DNA from: Mailhella sp.
GTDB taxonomy: Bacteria > Desulfobacterota > Desulfovibrionia > Desulfovibrionales > Desulfovibrionaceae
Reading direction: 5' to 3'
DNA: 11,221 nt
NCBI GenBank assembly: GCA_020024815.1
Contig: JAHHTE010000055.1
Span: 1 to 11,221, forward strand
Position numbers and translations under genes: made by a program. Shown here piece after piece: positions 1-6,496 of this stretch (position 1 is its first letter; every line of letters starts with the position of its first letter). The notes beneath the pieces were generated by a model. The model worked only from the letters and a program-made list of their open reading frames with translations, made no database searches and had not been told where the DNA came from.

Positions 1-499
1 ATAAAAATGCTACGTACCAATATTAACCTAAAAAATTTCATTCCCCAAAAAACAAAAAAGCAACACGACTTACTGAAAAAGAGTGAAACTTTTTTTTAAA
101 GGCATAACCATTATCAACATATAGTTAGTCTTTGTTGATAATAACAATTTGCTATATAATTAATTATAAATAACTAACTACTGACTTTAGCCATAACTTC
201 CTATACCATAATAACAAATGTAAGAACGTGATTTCCTCTTATTTATTTATTTCCAGTTTAAACCAAAAAATGAAACTCGTTACTATTTAAAATAAAATAT
301 AATATTAAGATAGCATAGAAATATGTTAAGTAAATAAGATAAACTTAACTTAAAATATACTCTATCATTACATTTTATTTTCTAAAAATGAATATCAAAT
401 AATCACATTATCGTAATGTAAAAAATCACTTATATTCAATATACAAAAAAATAACTTTTATTTTTTGAGAGAAAAGATTTTTATCATTACCCAAACTAG
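1..499. other. AT-rich non-coding stretch, no gene seen
   Basis: This stretch is extremely AT-rich and broken by stops in all frames, with no reading frame that has both a ribosome binding site and a recognisable protein. The only structure seen is a spaced inverted repeat, TTATCAAC at 111-118 and GTTGATAA at 134-141, which could be an operator-like site but has no gene beside it in the window. It probably lies between the end of the xsc unit and a gene beyond the left edge. Confidence 0.6.
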
Positions 500-533
500 G
501 CAAATTTATTGAAATTCATTTCAATAAATTTGC
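500..533. repeat. Near-perfect 34-bp palindrome (16-bp arms)
   Basis: The two 16-base arms, starting GCAAATTTATTG, are exact reverse complements around a 2-base centre (TC). It is not followed by a T-run on either strand, so it does not look like an intrinsic terminator. Lying 15 bases from a second palindrome and beyond the xsc terminator, it may be part of a dispersed intergenic repeat or a site for a dimeric protein. The function is unknown. Confidence 0.6.
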
Positions 534-547
534 TTGATTGAGGGGGA

Positions 548-570
548 TTGGGGGAAATCATTTCCCCCAA
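548..570. repeat. GC-rich palindrome with 10-bp stem
   Basis: TTGGGGGAAA at 548-557 pairs perfectly with TTTCCCCCAA at 561-570 around a TCA loop. It stands out as a G/C-block structure in very AT-rich DNA. On the plus strand it is followed by an A-run rather than a T-run, and on the minus strand by CCCCCTC, so it lacks the tail of an intrinsic terminator. With the 500-533 palindrome it forms a two-hairpin unit reminiscent of REP/BIME-type intergenic elements. That assignment is inference. Confidence 0.55.
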
Positions 571-598
571 AAAAAGAAAAATAACCATATATGTTAAC

Positions 599-624
599 AA
601 AAAAGGACACCCTTTCGGGTGTCC
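599..624 (-). terminator. Intrinsic terminator of xsc
   Basis: Read on the minus strand, GGACACCC (624-617) pairs with GGGTGTCC (612-605) around a GAAA tetraloop and runs into six T residues (604-599). It begins 45 bases past the xsc stop codon. A GC-rich 8-bp stem, stable tetraloop and T-run make a textbook Rho-independent terminator. Confidence 0.92.
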
Positions 625-669
625 CATATTGTCTTCAAGAGATTTCTCTCAAGATAAATCAAAAATGAT

Positions 670-2427
670 TTATTTAAAGTTCTTCTTATCCAAGTGTTCG
701 TATTTTGGAAGGAAACGAGTTGGAAGAGCAAGAGCATCACGACGGAAAGGAGGAGCAAGTCTCCAACCATCAGTCATAACTTCAATAACTGCTGGACGAC
801 GGTTCTTTTGTGCTTCTTCAAGAGCGTTCTTGAGGTCAGCTTGATTATTTACTTTATAACCATCAGCACCCATTGCTTCACCAATCTTAGCATAAGAGTT
901 AGACCAAATGTCAGATCCTACGAAACGGTTGTTATAGAAGTCGATTTGGTTTTTCTTTTCTGCGCACCATGCACCGTTGTTGTAAACAGTAGCAATAACT
1001 GGGAGATTGTATTGAACAGCGGTTGGAACTTCGAATAAGCTCATACCCCAAGCACCGTCACCAGCAATAGAAACAACAGTGTCTTCTTTGCAAGCTAATT
1101 GTGCACCAAGAGCTGCTTGGTAAGCAAAACCAGTGTTACCAAAAGTAAGGGTAGCAATGTGACGTTTTGGATTTTTGAAGCGGAGGTAGCTGTTAGCAGT
1201 AGAAGAAGTGTTACCAATATCAGTGGTAGCAATAGCGTTGGTGTCAGTTACGAATTTACCAACAACTTCTAATGCTTTACGTGGGTGCATAAGTTTTTCA
1301 CCGTTACGTTCACCAACAGGTTCGTTAGCGATGTCTTCAATTTCTTTATACCAAGTTTCAAGTTCAGATTTTACTAAATTGTAAACTGGTTGTAATTCAG
1401 CGTCAGTTTTTGCTTTAAGAGCAGCTTGGAGACGTTTGAAGAGTTCTTCAGAAGCGTCTTTAGCATCTGCACAAAGGCCAACTTCAACTGGGTGAGTTTT
1501 TGCAATGTGTTGTGGGTTGATATCAATTTGAACGATTTTAGCAGTTTTAGGGAAGTAGTTGATATCGTATTGTGGGAGAGTACCAAAGTAAGACAAACGA
1601 GTACCAATAGCAAGGATAACGTCTGCTTTTTGGAGAATTCTCATAGCTGCTTTTGAACCCATGTAACCGATAGGACCAGTCCAGAATGGGTCATCGCAAG
1701 GATATGCGTCGTTGTGGAGGTAAGTAGTAGCAACTGGAGCACCAAGGAATTTAGCCATTTCTTGAACAGTTTTTACACAATCAGCATCAACTACACCACG
1801 ACCTGCAACGATAACGAGGTTTTTAGCACCTTTAATAACTTCAACAGCATGAGCAAATTGAGCTGGGTTACCGATACCACCAGGAGCAACACGATATTGG
1901 TGAGGTTTTAAAATTTCTTCTTCGAGTTCACCGTAGAAGTAGTCACGTGGGATATCAACGAGAACTGGACCACGTTGAGCATATGCAGTACGGAAAGCTG
2001 TACGCATAATATCACCAGCACGTTTTGGATGAGGAACACGAAGAGATGCTTTGGTGATTGGTTTAAAGAGGTTCCATGTATCGCATTCTTGGAAACCGTC
2101 CCAACCAATGGAAATTGAACCAGCACTTGGAGAAATGATAACCATTGGAGTGTGAGCCATGTTAGCAGTAGCAACAGCAGTAACATAGTTTGTTACACCA
2201 GGACCATTTTGACCAACTACAACACCAGCTTTACCGGTAAGACGGCAATATGCGTCTTCCATGTGACCTGCAGTTTGTTCGTGACGAACAGAAATGAAAT
2301 CAATACCTGCAGCTGGGAAAAGGTCAAGAAGGTCCATGTAAGCAGAACCCATAATACCGCCAACGTGGGTTACACCTTCGTTAACGAGTACTTCTGCCAT
2401 AGCTTCACTGGGGGTCATTTTAGGCAT
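670..2427 (-). CDS. xsc: Sulfoacetaldehyde acetyltransferase (Xsc)
   Basis: This thiamine-diphosphate enzyme of the cytoplasm converts sulfoacetaldehyde and phosphate to acetyl phosphate and sulfite (EC 2.3.3.15), the carbon-sulfur bond-breaking step of taurine degradation. The 585-residue product has the usual length and three-domain layout of the acetolactate-synthase-like family. An N-terminal pyrimidine-binding domain carries the catalytic glutamate E50 in RHEQ, followed by a central domain (about 190-350). The C-terminal domain has the diphosphate motif, GDG at 456-458 and NN at 483-484. The start is placed at the ATG at 2427 because GGAGGA (2438-2433) sits just upstream; an in-frame ATG 24 bases earlier has no such site. 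It is transcribed from its own sigma-54 promoter and ends at a strong terminator. The Xsc-specific residues could not be tested without an alignment, but the overall sequence and the tpa/ald context support Xsc over acetolactate synthase. Confidence 0.95.
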   Translation of the reverse strand: MPKMTPSEAMAEVLVNEGVTHVGGIMGSAYMDLLDLFPAAGIDFISVRHEQTAGHMEDAYCRLTGKAGVVVGQNGPGVTNYVTAVATANMAHTPMVIISPSAGSISIGWDGFQECDTWNLFKPITKASLRVPHPKRAGDIMRTAFRTAYAQRGPVLVDIPRDYFYGELEEEILKPHQYRVAPGGIGNPAQFAHAVEVIKGAKNLVIVAGRGVVDADCVKTVQEMAKFLGAPVATTYLHNDAYPCDDPFWTGPIGYMGSKAAMRILQKADVILAIGTRLSYFGTLPQYDINYFPKTAKIVQIDINPQHIAKTHPVEVGLCADAKDASEELFKRLQAALKAKTDAELQPVYNLVKSELETWYKEIEDIANEPVGERNGEKLMHPRKALEVVGKFVTDTNAIATTDIGNTSSTANSYLRFKNPKRHIATLTFGNTGFAYQAALGAQLACKEDTVVSIAGDGAWGMSLFEVPTAVQYNLPVIATVYNNGAWCAEKKNQIDFYNNRFVGSDIWSNSYAKIGEAMGADGYKVNNQADLKNALEEAQKNRRPAVIEVMTDGWRLAPPFRRDALALPTRFLPKYEHLDKKNFK

Positions 2428-2473
2428 GATAATCCTCCGAGTAATACTCAAGTTAAATTTTGTTTTTAATAAT

Positions 2474-2518
2474 GTATCAATTTTATCAAGTTATTTTTAT
2501 TACTTATAGTATTGATAC
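2474..2518 (-). other. Inverted repeat in the xsc leader
   Basis: GTATCAAT at 2474-2481 and ATTGATAC at 2511-2518 are exact 8-base inverted repeats separated by 29 bases, inside the predicted untranslated leader of xsc (about 130 bases). They could form a long-looped RNA stem or be a spaced operator. In AT-rich DNA such a repeat may arise by chance. Confidence 0.25.
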
Positions 2519-2533
2519 GCCCTATAACATTTA

Positions 2534-2547
2534 TAGTCAGTTGACTA
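2534..2547. promoter_or_regulatory. Palindrome near the xsc transcription start
   Basis: TAGTCA-GT-TGACTA is a perfect 6-base-arm palindrome located just downstream of the transcription start predicted from the sigma-54 promoter (about 2557). Its position would suit a repressor or accessory regulator. No second copy was found beside ald or dctP, so function is speculative. Confidence 0.3.
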
Positions 2548-2567
2548 AAACTTTCTAAATCACTCTT

Positions 2568-2583
2568 TGCATATAGTGTGCCT
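2568..2583 (-). promoter_or_regulatory. Sigma-54 promoter (-24/-12) of xsc
   Basis: On the minus strand the sequence AGGCACACTATATGCA matches the RpoN consensus TGGCACR-N4-TTGCA. The invariant GG (2582-2581) and GC (2570-2569) are exactly ten bases apart. Transcription should start near 2557, leaving a leader of about 130 bases before the xsc ATG. Two candidate activator palindromes lie upstream at the distance usual for enhancer-binding proteins. Confidence 0.78.
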
Positions 2584-2635
2584 ATTCAAAAAATGATAAA
2601 GAAATCAGTTGTGAAAAATTTAGCACATTGGTAAT

Positions 2636-2651
2636 TCATTGTCAATAATGC
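2636..2651. promoter_or_regulatory. Candidate activator site, xsc proximal (imperfect)
   Basis: TCATTGT-CA-ATAATGC matches the palindrome GCATTAT-N2-ATAATGC with a perfect right half and 5 of 7 bases in the left half. It is centred about 86 bases upstream of the predicted xsc transcription start, a normal position for a sigma-54 activator. It pairs with the perfect copy 42 bases further upstream. Confidence 0.5.
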
Positions 2652-2677
2652 ATGTTTGACTTATATTACCATTAACC

Positions 2678-2693
2678 GCATTATAGATAATGC
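2678..2693. promoter_or_regulatory. Candidate activator site, xsc distal (perfect palindrome)
   Basis: GCATTAT-AG-ATAATGC is a perfect 7-base-arm palindrome centred about 128 bases upstream of the predicted xsc start site. It lies in the short gap between the DUF336 stop codon and the xsc promoter. The 42-base centre-to-centre distance to the second copy is four helical turns, so both would face the same side of the DNA. It is the likely high-affinity upstream activating sequence of the locus regulator. Confidence 0.6.
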
Positions 2694-2715
2694 ATTTATA
2701 ACTTATAATATCATT

Positions 2716-3126
2716 TTATTCTTTATTTTCAATAAGATATTCACACAACTTATATGCTAAATGCTCATCAAAATCTGGTTTACATCCGCTAATTCCAATA
2801 CCACCAATACACTCACCGTCTACTGTAATGGGTATACCGCCAGTCAATCCTGTTTTAGCAGATCCAGCAAAATCTTCTATTTTTAAATTTTCATTTATTA
2901 GTCTAGTATGAAAATCGCGTGTTGAAACACGCATTATAGCAGCTGTTTTTGCTTTTGCTTTTGCAATATTATAGGATAATTGAGGTGCATTTTTCATTTT
3001 TAATAAAAATACAATCAAACCTGTTTTATCGCATAATGCAATTGTTACTCCCTTTTCTGAAGTAGTATTAAAATATTCAAAAAATAGTCTAACTGCCTTT
3101 ATAATATTTTGCTCTGATAAAACCAT
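2716..3126 (-). CDS. HbpS/GlcG-like DUF336 protein
   Basis: This 136-residue protein fits the small HbpS/GlcG family (Haem_degrading, DUF336). It shows an N-terminal helix, a lysine/alanine-rich helix (about 55-65), the GGIPI motif (96-100) and the GGIGISG turn (108-114) followed by a D/E-rich stretch before the last helix. Members bind haem or cobalamin, or accompany catabolic operons such as glycolate oxidation, often with no proven role. No signal peptide is seen, so it should be cytoplasmic. The ATG at 3126 has only a weak ribosome binding site (GAGAAG). It follows dctQM after 80 bases with no terminator between them, so it is probably the last gene of the transporter unit. A role as ligand sensor, cofactor-binding accessory or small enzyme for a sulfonate intermediate is possible, but the sequence does not decide. 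Confidence 0.75.
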   Translation of the reverse strand: MVLSEQNIIKAVRLFFEYFNTTSEKGVTIALCDKTGLIVFLLKMKNAPQLSYNIAKAKAKTAAIMRVSTRDFHTRLINENLKIEDFAGSAKTGLTGGIPITVDGECIGGIGISGCKPDFDEHLAYKLCEYLIENKE

Positions 3127-3206
3127 GATTACTTCTCACAGCACAAAATTAAATTTTAACATTCCAAAATTACTTAATTAAAACTTTCTTTCACAATTTT
3201 ATCCCA

Positions 3207-5135
3207 TTACAATAAGAATAATGAAATTTGTGGAATATAAGTAATTAATAAAAGAACAACCAACATAGCTATTAAAAATGGAATTGATGCTTTTGAAATT
3301 GATTGAATCTTAGCATCAGCAATACCACTAGCAACGAACAAATTAACACCAACAGGAGGAGTAATAAAACCAATTGCAAGGTTAACAACAATGATAACCC
3401 CAAAATGAATTGGGTTTAATCCAATTTGTGTTGCAAGTGGCAATAATATTGGTGTTAAAATAACAATAGCAGCTAATGCCTCCATAAATGTTCCTATCCA
3501 CAATAACAATATATTGATTAATAAAATAATAACAATAGGGTTATGTGTTATATTAAGGATAAGAGCTGCAATTTGTTGTGGAATTTGTTCTAATGTCATA
3601 ACATTACCAAATATTGTTGCCATTGCCATTAACATAATGATAACAGAAGACATATTGGCACTTTCAATGCATGATTCCCACATTCTTTTCATATTTAATT
3701 CTTTATAAATAAATAATCCAACAATTAAACCATATAAAGCAGCAACAGCAGCAGCTTCAGTAGGAGTCATTATTCCACCATAAATACCACCTAAAACAAT
3801 AACAGGCACAAGCACAGCCCATTTTGCATTCCAAAAAGCTTTTGATAAGGTTTTAAAATTTCTATCTTTAACTTCTCCACGCCAATTATTTTTCTTAGCA
3901 ATGAAATACGCAACTCCCATTAAAATAAGACCAGTTGCTACCCCAGGAACAATACCAGCTAAAAATAAATCACCAATAGAAGCTTGGGCTGTAACCCCAT
4001 AAACAACAAAAGGGTTACTTGGTGGAATCATTACCCCAATAGCTCCAGCTGCTGCAACAACGGCTGCTGCAAACATTTTATCATATCCTCTATCAACCAT
4101 TGCAGGAATAGTAATTGCCCCAATAGCGGCAACAGTAGCTGGACCTGATCCACTAATAGCTGCAAAAAACATACAAGTCGCAATACTTGCCAAAGCCATA
4201 CCACCAACAAGACCACCAAGTAATTCATCAGCAAGATTTAATAATCTTTCTGATAATCCACCTGCACTCATAAAAACACCAGCTGCAATAAAAAATGGAA
4301 TTGCCATAATAGGAAAACTATCAATAGAAGTAAAAGCAACCCCAGCAACATAATCAATTGGTAATGTTCCAGAAGCTATAATAGTTAATAATGATGAAAT
4401 ACCTAAACTAAATGCAACAGGTACACCAAACATTAATAAAAGTACAAAATAACCAAATAACATTAAAATCGCATTTGCATCTTCCCATAAATATACTGGC
4501 AATAGAAGAATAGCAGAAATAAAAATGCCAATGCAAAAATCTAAAAATCCTGTTAATTTAAATTGAGAAAAAAGATTTTCAAGTGTTCTAATAACCATTA
4601 AACCAAAGCCTAAAGGCAAAATAAAATAAGGAATATAATAAGGTAAACGTAAGGCAGCTGTAACTTGAGGAAATTCCATTTGCATTTGAACATATTCAAG
4701 TCCTTTATAACAAATTATAAAAGCAAAAAATAACAATAAGGTATCAATAGTTACCCATAATAAATTTTGAACACGTTCAGAAAATTTAATAAAAATTGCA
4801 TCAACACGAATATTTGTTCTATTTTTAATAGCTAAAGGAATAGCTAAATATGTTGTCCATACAAAAATATAACGAGCTGCTTCTTCTGTCCAAACAGCAA
4901 GACCAACATGAGAACTTAAAGAATTTTTCCAAGAAGCAAATAATGCTTCTATTTGAGACATACCAAGCGTTACAGTAAAAAATGTAAGAACATCTTCAGA
5001 AGATAAAAAATCTAATGTAGATGACATAAAATATCTAAAAAATGTTTGATATGTAATGATAAAAATCATCATTAGAATACCAATAAAAAGAAATGGTTTC
5101 TCAAGATTATTGGTAAATTTTAATACGTTTTTCAT
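3207..5135 (-). CDS. dctQM: TRAP transporter fused DctQM membrane subunit
   Basis: A single 642-residue inner-membrane protein joins the small (DctQ, about 1-190) and large (DctM, about 200-642) subunits of a TRAP transporter, which uses an ion gradient to import the ligand delivered by DctP. DctQ features include TM1 (about 13-33) and the WTEEAARYIFVW motif (82-93). DctM features include GSGPATVAAIGA (329-340), IPPSNPF (370-376), TPTEAAA (457-463) and ITPPVGVNLF (591-600), spread over many hydrophobic helices. Fused QM proteins are well known. Unusual is a stretch of about 40 residues (41-80) between TM1 and the EEAARY motif, longer than the short loop normal in DctQ. The start at 5135 has a modest AGG site. 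Taurine or a related sulfonate is the inferred substrate from the gene neighbours. Confidence 0.93.
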   Translation of the reverse strand: MKNVLKFTNNLEKPFLFIGILMMIFIITYQTFFRYFMSSTLDFLSSEDVLTFFTVTLGMSQIEALFASWKNSLSSHVGLAVWTEEAARYIFVWTTYLAIPLAIKNRTNIRVDAIFIKFSERVQNLLWVTIDTLLLFFAFIICYKGLEYVQMQMEFPQVTAALRLPYYIPYFILPLGFGLMVIRTLENLFSQFKLTGFLDFCIGIFISAILLLPVYLWEDANAILMLFGYFVLLLMFGVPVAFSLGISSLLTIIASGTLPIDYVAGVAFTSIDSFPIMAIPFFIAAGVFMSAGGLSERLLNLADELLGGLVGGMALASIATCMFFAAISGSGPATVAAIGAITIPAMVDRGYDKMFAAAVVAAAGAIGVMIPPSNPFVVYGVTAQASIGDLFLAGIVPGVATGLILMGVAYFIAKKNNWRGEVKDRNFKTLSKAFWNAKWAVLVPVIVLGGIYGGIMTPTEAAAVAALYGLIVGLFIYKELNMKRMWESCIESANMSSVIIMLMAMATIFGNVMTLEQIPQQIAALILNITHNPIVIILLINILLLWIGTFMEALAAIVILTPILLPLATQIGLNPIHFGVIIVVNLAIGFITPPVGVNLFVASGIADAKIQSISKASIPFLIAMLVVLLLITYIPQISLFLL

Positions 5136-5151
5136 AATTTCAACCTATTAT

Positions 5152-5181
5152 AAAAAAAAGCCACTAGCCAAAGCTAGTGGC
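5152..5181 (-). terminator. Attenuator/terminator between dctP and dctQM
   Basis: On the minus strand GCCACTAGC (5181-5173) pairs perfectly with GCTAGTGGC (5168-5160) around a TTTG loop and is followed by eight T residues (5159-5152). It lies 17 bases after the dctP stop and 17 bases before the dctQM ATG, with no recognisable promoter between them. It most likely ends a fraction of transcripts, so that the periplasmic protein is made in excess over the membrane subunit. It may also stabilise the 3' end of dctP mRNA. Confidence 0.88.
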
Positions 5182-5197
5182 AAGCTCTTTGATTTTT

Positions 5198-6199
5198 TTA
5201 TTTTTGTGTATCTTGTACAAGTTTTACTAAATCAGGTGGTAATTGTGGCAAGAATTTATCCCAAACAGGTTGAGTAAGTTTACGTAATTCAGCCAAATCT
5301 TCATCTGTTAAATCTGTAATAACAATGCCTGCATCAATAAAGCCTTGACGAGCTTTCTTTTCATTTTCAGGATATAATACAGTACGTTGATATTCTAATG
5401 CTTCTTTAACAGCTTCTTTAATTACAGCTTGGCATTTTGGATCAAGACTATCCCACCATTTTTTATTAGCCATCATAACTTGCATACCGTAGTTGTGTGC
5501 AGAAGTAATAGCATATTTTAAAACTTCTTGGTGTTTTGCACCATATAAGTGAGGGAAAGTATTACCTTCACCATCAATGGTTTTTTGTTGTAAAGCTGTA
5601 TATGTTTCACCCCAAGCAACTGGAGTTGGGTTCATTTTTAATACTTTTGCAACTTCAATCTCGATAGGAGAATCTGTTGTACGCATTTTAATACCAGCTA
5701 AATCAGAAACTTTTTTAATTGGTTTTACTGATACAAAATGTCTGTAACCATATTCTGCCCACATAATAGGCTCAAGACCAACTTCATTAGAAATTTTCTT
5801 CATATAATCAGCTAAAGGACCATTATCAATAGCTTTATATAAATTTTCTTGATACTTAGGTGATGTAATATAAGGTAAATCAAACACTTGATAATATGGA
5901 GAGAAACTTGCCATATTTGGTGTTGAACTTACAGCCATTTCAATAGTACCACGTTGTGCACTTTCCATTACAACACGATCACTACCTAAAATTGCATTAG
6001 GAAAAACTTGAACTTTAATTTTTCCATCACTTTTTTCTTCAACAAGCTCTTTAAATTTCTCATAAGCAAGTGTGATATGGTTTCCAGGAGGAGTTGTGTG
6101 TGCAACTCTAAATTTTAATTTAGGACCATCATACGCAGCAAATGCAGTTCCAGAAAATGCAAAAAGCATAGCCATTGCAAAACTTAAAATCTTTTTCAT
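5198..6199 (-). CDS. dctP: TRAP periplasmic solute-binding protein (DctP family)
   Basis: This is the ligand-capturing component of the TRAP system, 333 residues before processing, as usual for the family. It begins with a clear Sec signal peptide: MKK, a hydrophobic core, and a predicted cut after A21 (AFA/AYDG). The mature protein has the RVAHTTPPGNH opening strand, LGSDR (71-75) and the IKMRTTDSP segment, whose R173 matches the conserved arginine that binds the acidic group of the ligand. R153 and W196 are further likely pocket residues. The usual QEN-type motif reads DGEGN (209-213). The start at 6199 is supported by GGAGGA at 6209-6204; an upstream in-frame ATG would spoil the signal peptide. 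As first gene of the divergent transporter unit beside taurine enzymes, it probably binds taurine or another C2 sulfonate. The ligand cannot be read from sequence alone. Confidence 0.93.
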   Translation of the reverse strand: MKKILSFAMAMLFAFSGTAFAAYDGPKLKFRVAHTTPPGNHITLAYEKFKELVEEKSDGKIKVQVFPNAILGSDRVVMESAQRGTIEMAVSSTPNMASFSPYYQVFDLPYITSPKYQENLYKAIDNGPLADYMKKISNEVGLEPIMWAEYGYRHFVSVKPIKKVSDLAGIKMRTTDSPIEIEVAKVLKMNPTPVAWGETYTALQQKTIDGEGNTFPHLYGAKHQEVLKYAITSAHNYGMQVMMANKKWWDSLDPKCQAVIKEAVKEALEYQRTVLYPENEKKARQGFIDAGIVITDLTDEDLAELRKLTQPVWDKFLPQLPPDLVKLVQDTQK

Positions 6200-6265
6200 A
6201 AGATCCTCCAACGAGTCAAACATTTTCTATAAGATATTATTTTCACAAAGAAAATGTATATTAAA

Positions 6266-6294
6266 CATGTAGCCTTTCTTATATTCTTTGTCAA
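6266..6294 (-). promoter_or_regulatory. Possible sigma-70-type promoter of dctP
   Basis: On the minus strand a perfect TTGACA (6294-6289) is followed 17 bases later by TACATG (6271-6266), a poor -10. No sigma-54 element with correct GG-N10-GC spacing was found in this gap, so dctP may use the housekeeping sigma factor or a degenerate RpoN site. Confidence 0.3.
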
Positions 6295-6434
6295 TTTACA
6301 TAAATATAGTTTTATAAATACAAGTATCCAGTTATTAATTTATTTTATATATAAATATATACATTGCTCTTTTTATCACTAATCATTCTATTTTTTATTG
6401 CACAATGCAAATACAACTTGCTTTATCTAAAATA

Positions 6435-6450
6435 CCATGATAAATAATGC
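6435..6450. promoter_or_regulatory. Candidate regulator site between dctP and regulator gene
   Basis: CCATGAT-AA-ATAATGC shares the palindrome seen upstream of xsc, with a perfect right half and 5 of 7 matches in the left half. It lies 47 bases before the regulator ATG and about 235 bases before dctP. It could activate dctP from a distance, or let the regulator control its own synthesis by covering its promoter. Confidence 0.45.
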
Positions 6451-6496
6451 AGAAACAACTCATACAAAACATTTTACCTAATAAAATAGGACTGTT

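Noticed and set aside
548..575. G5/C5 palindrome as an intrinsic terminator
   Set aside because: The following bases are an A-run on the plus strand and C-rich on the minus strand, with no T-run on the transcript side.
548..844. 98-residue plus-strand reading frame over the left spacer and the 3' end of xsc
   Set aside because: It runs through the xsc terminator and antisense to xsc codons, and its product resembles no known protein family.
1374..1613. Several open frames antisense or out of frame within xsc, dctQM, ald and tpa
   Set aside because: They are low-complexity shadows (Leu-, Ser- or Asn-rich) of strongly coding genes and lack ribosome binding sites.
670..2427. Acetolactate synthase or other thiamine-diphosphate enzyme as the identity of xsc
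   Set aside because: No regulatory small-subunit gene or amino acid synthesis genes are nearby, and the sequence and tpa/ald/TRAP context fit sulfoacetaldehyde acetyltransferase.
6261..6274. Sigma-54 promoter for dctP at the GG on the minus strand (6274-6273)
   Set aside because: The -12 position holds AA instead of GC, so the essential element is missing.
6399..6420. TTGCA-CAA-TGCAA palindrome and TTGC at 6418 as a sigma-54 promoter for the regulator
   Set aside because: No GG occurs ten bases before any of the GC dinucleotides, and the palindrome does not match the shared activator motif.
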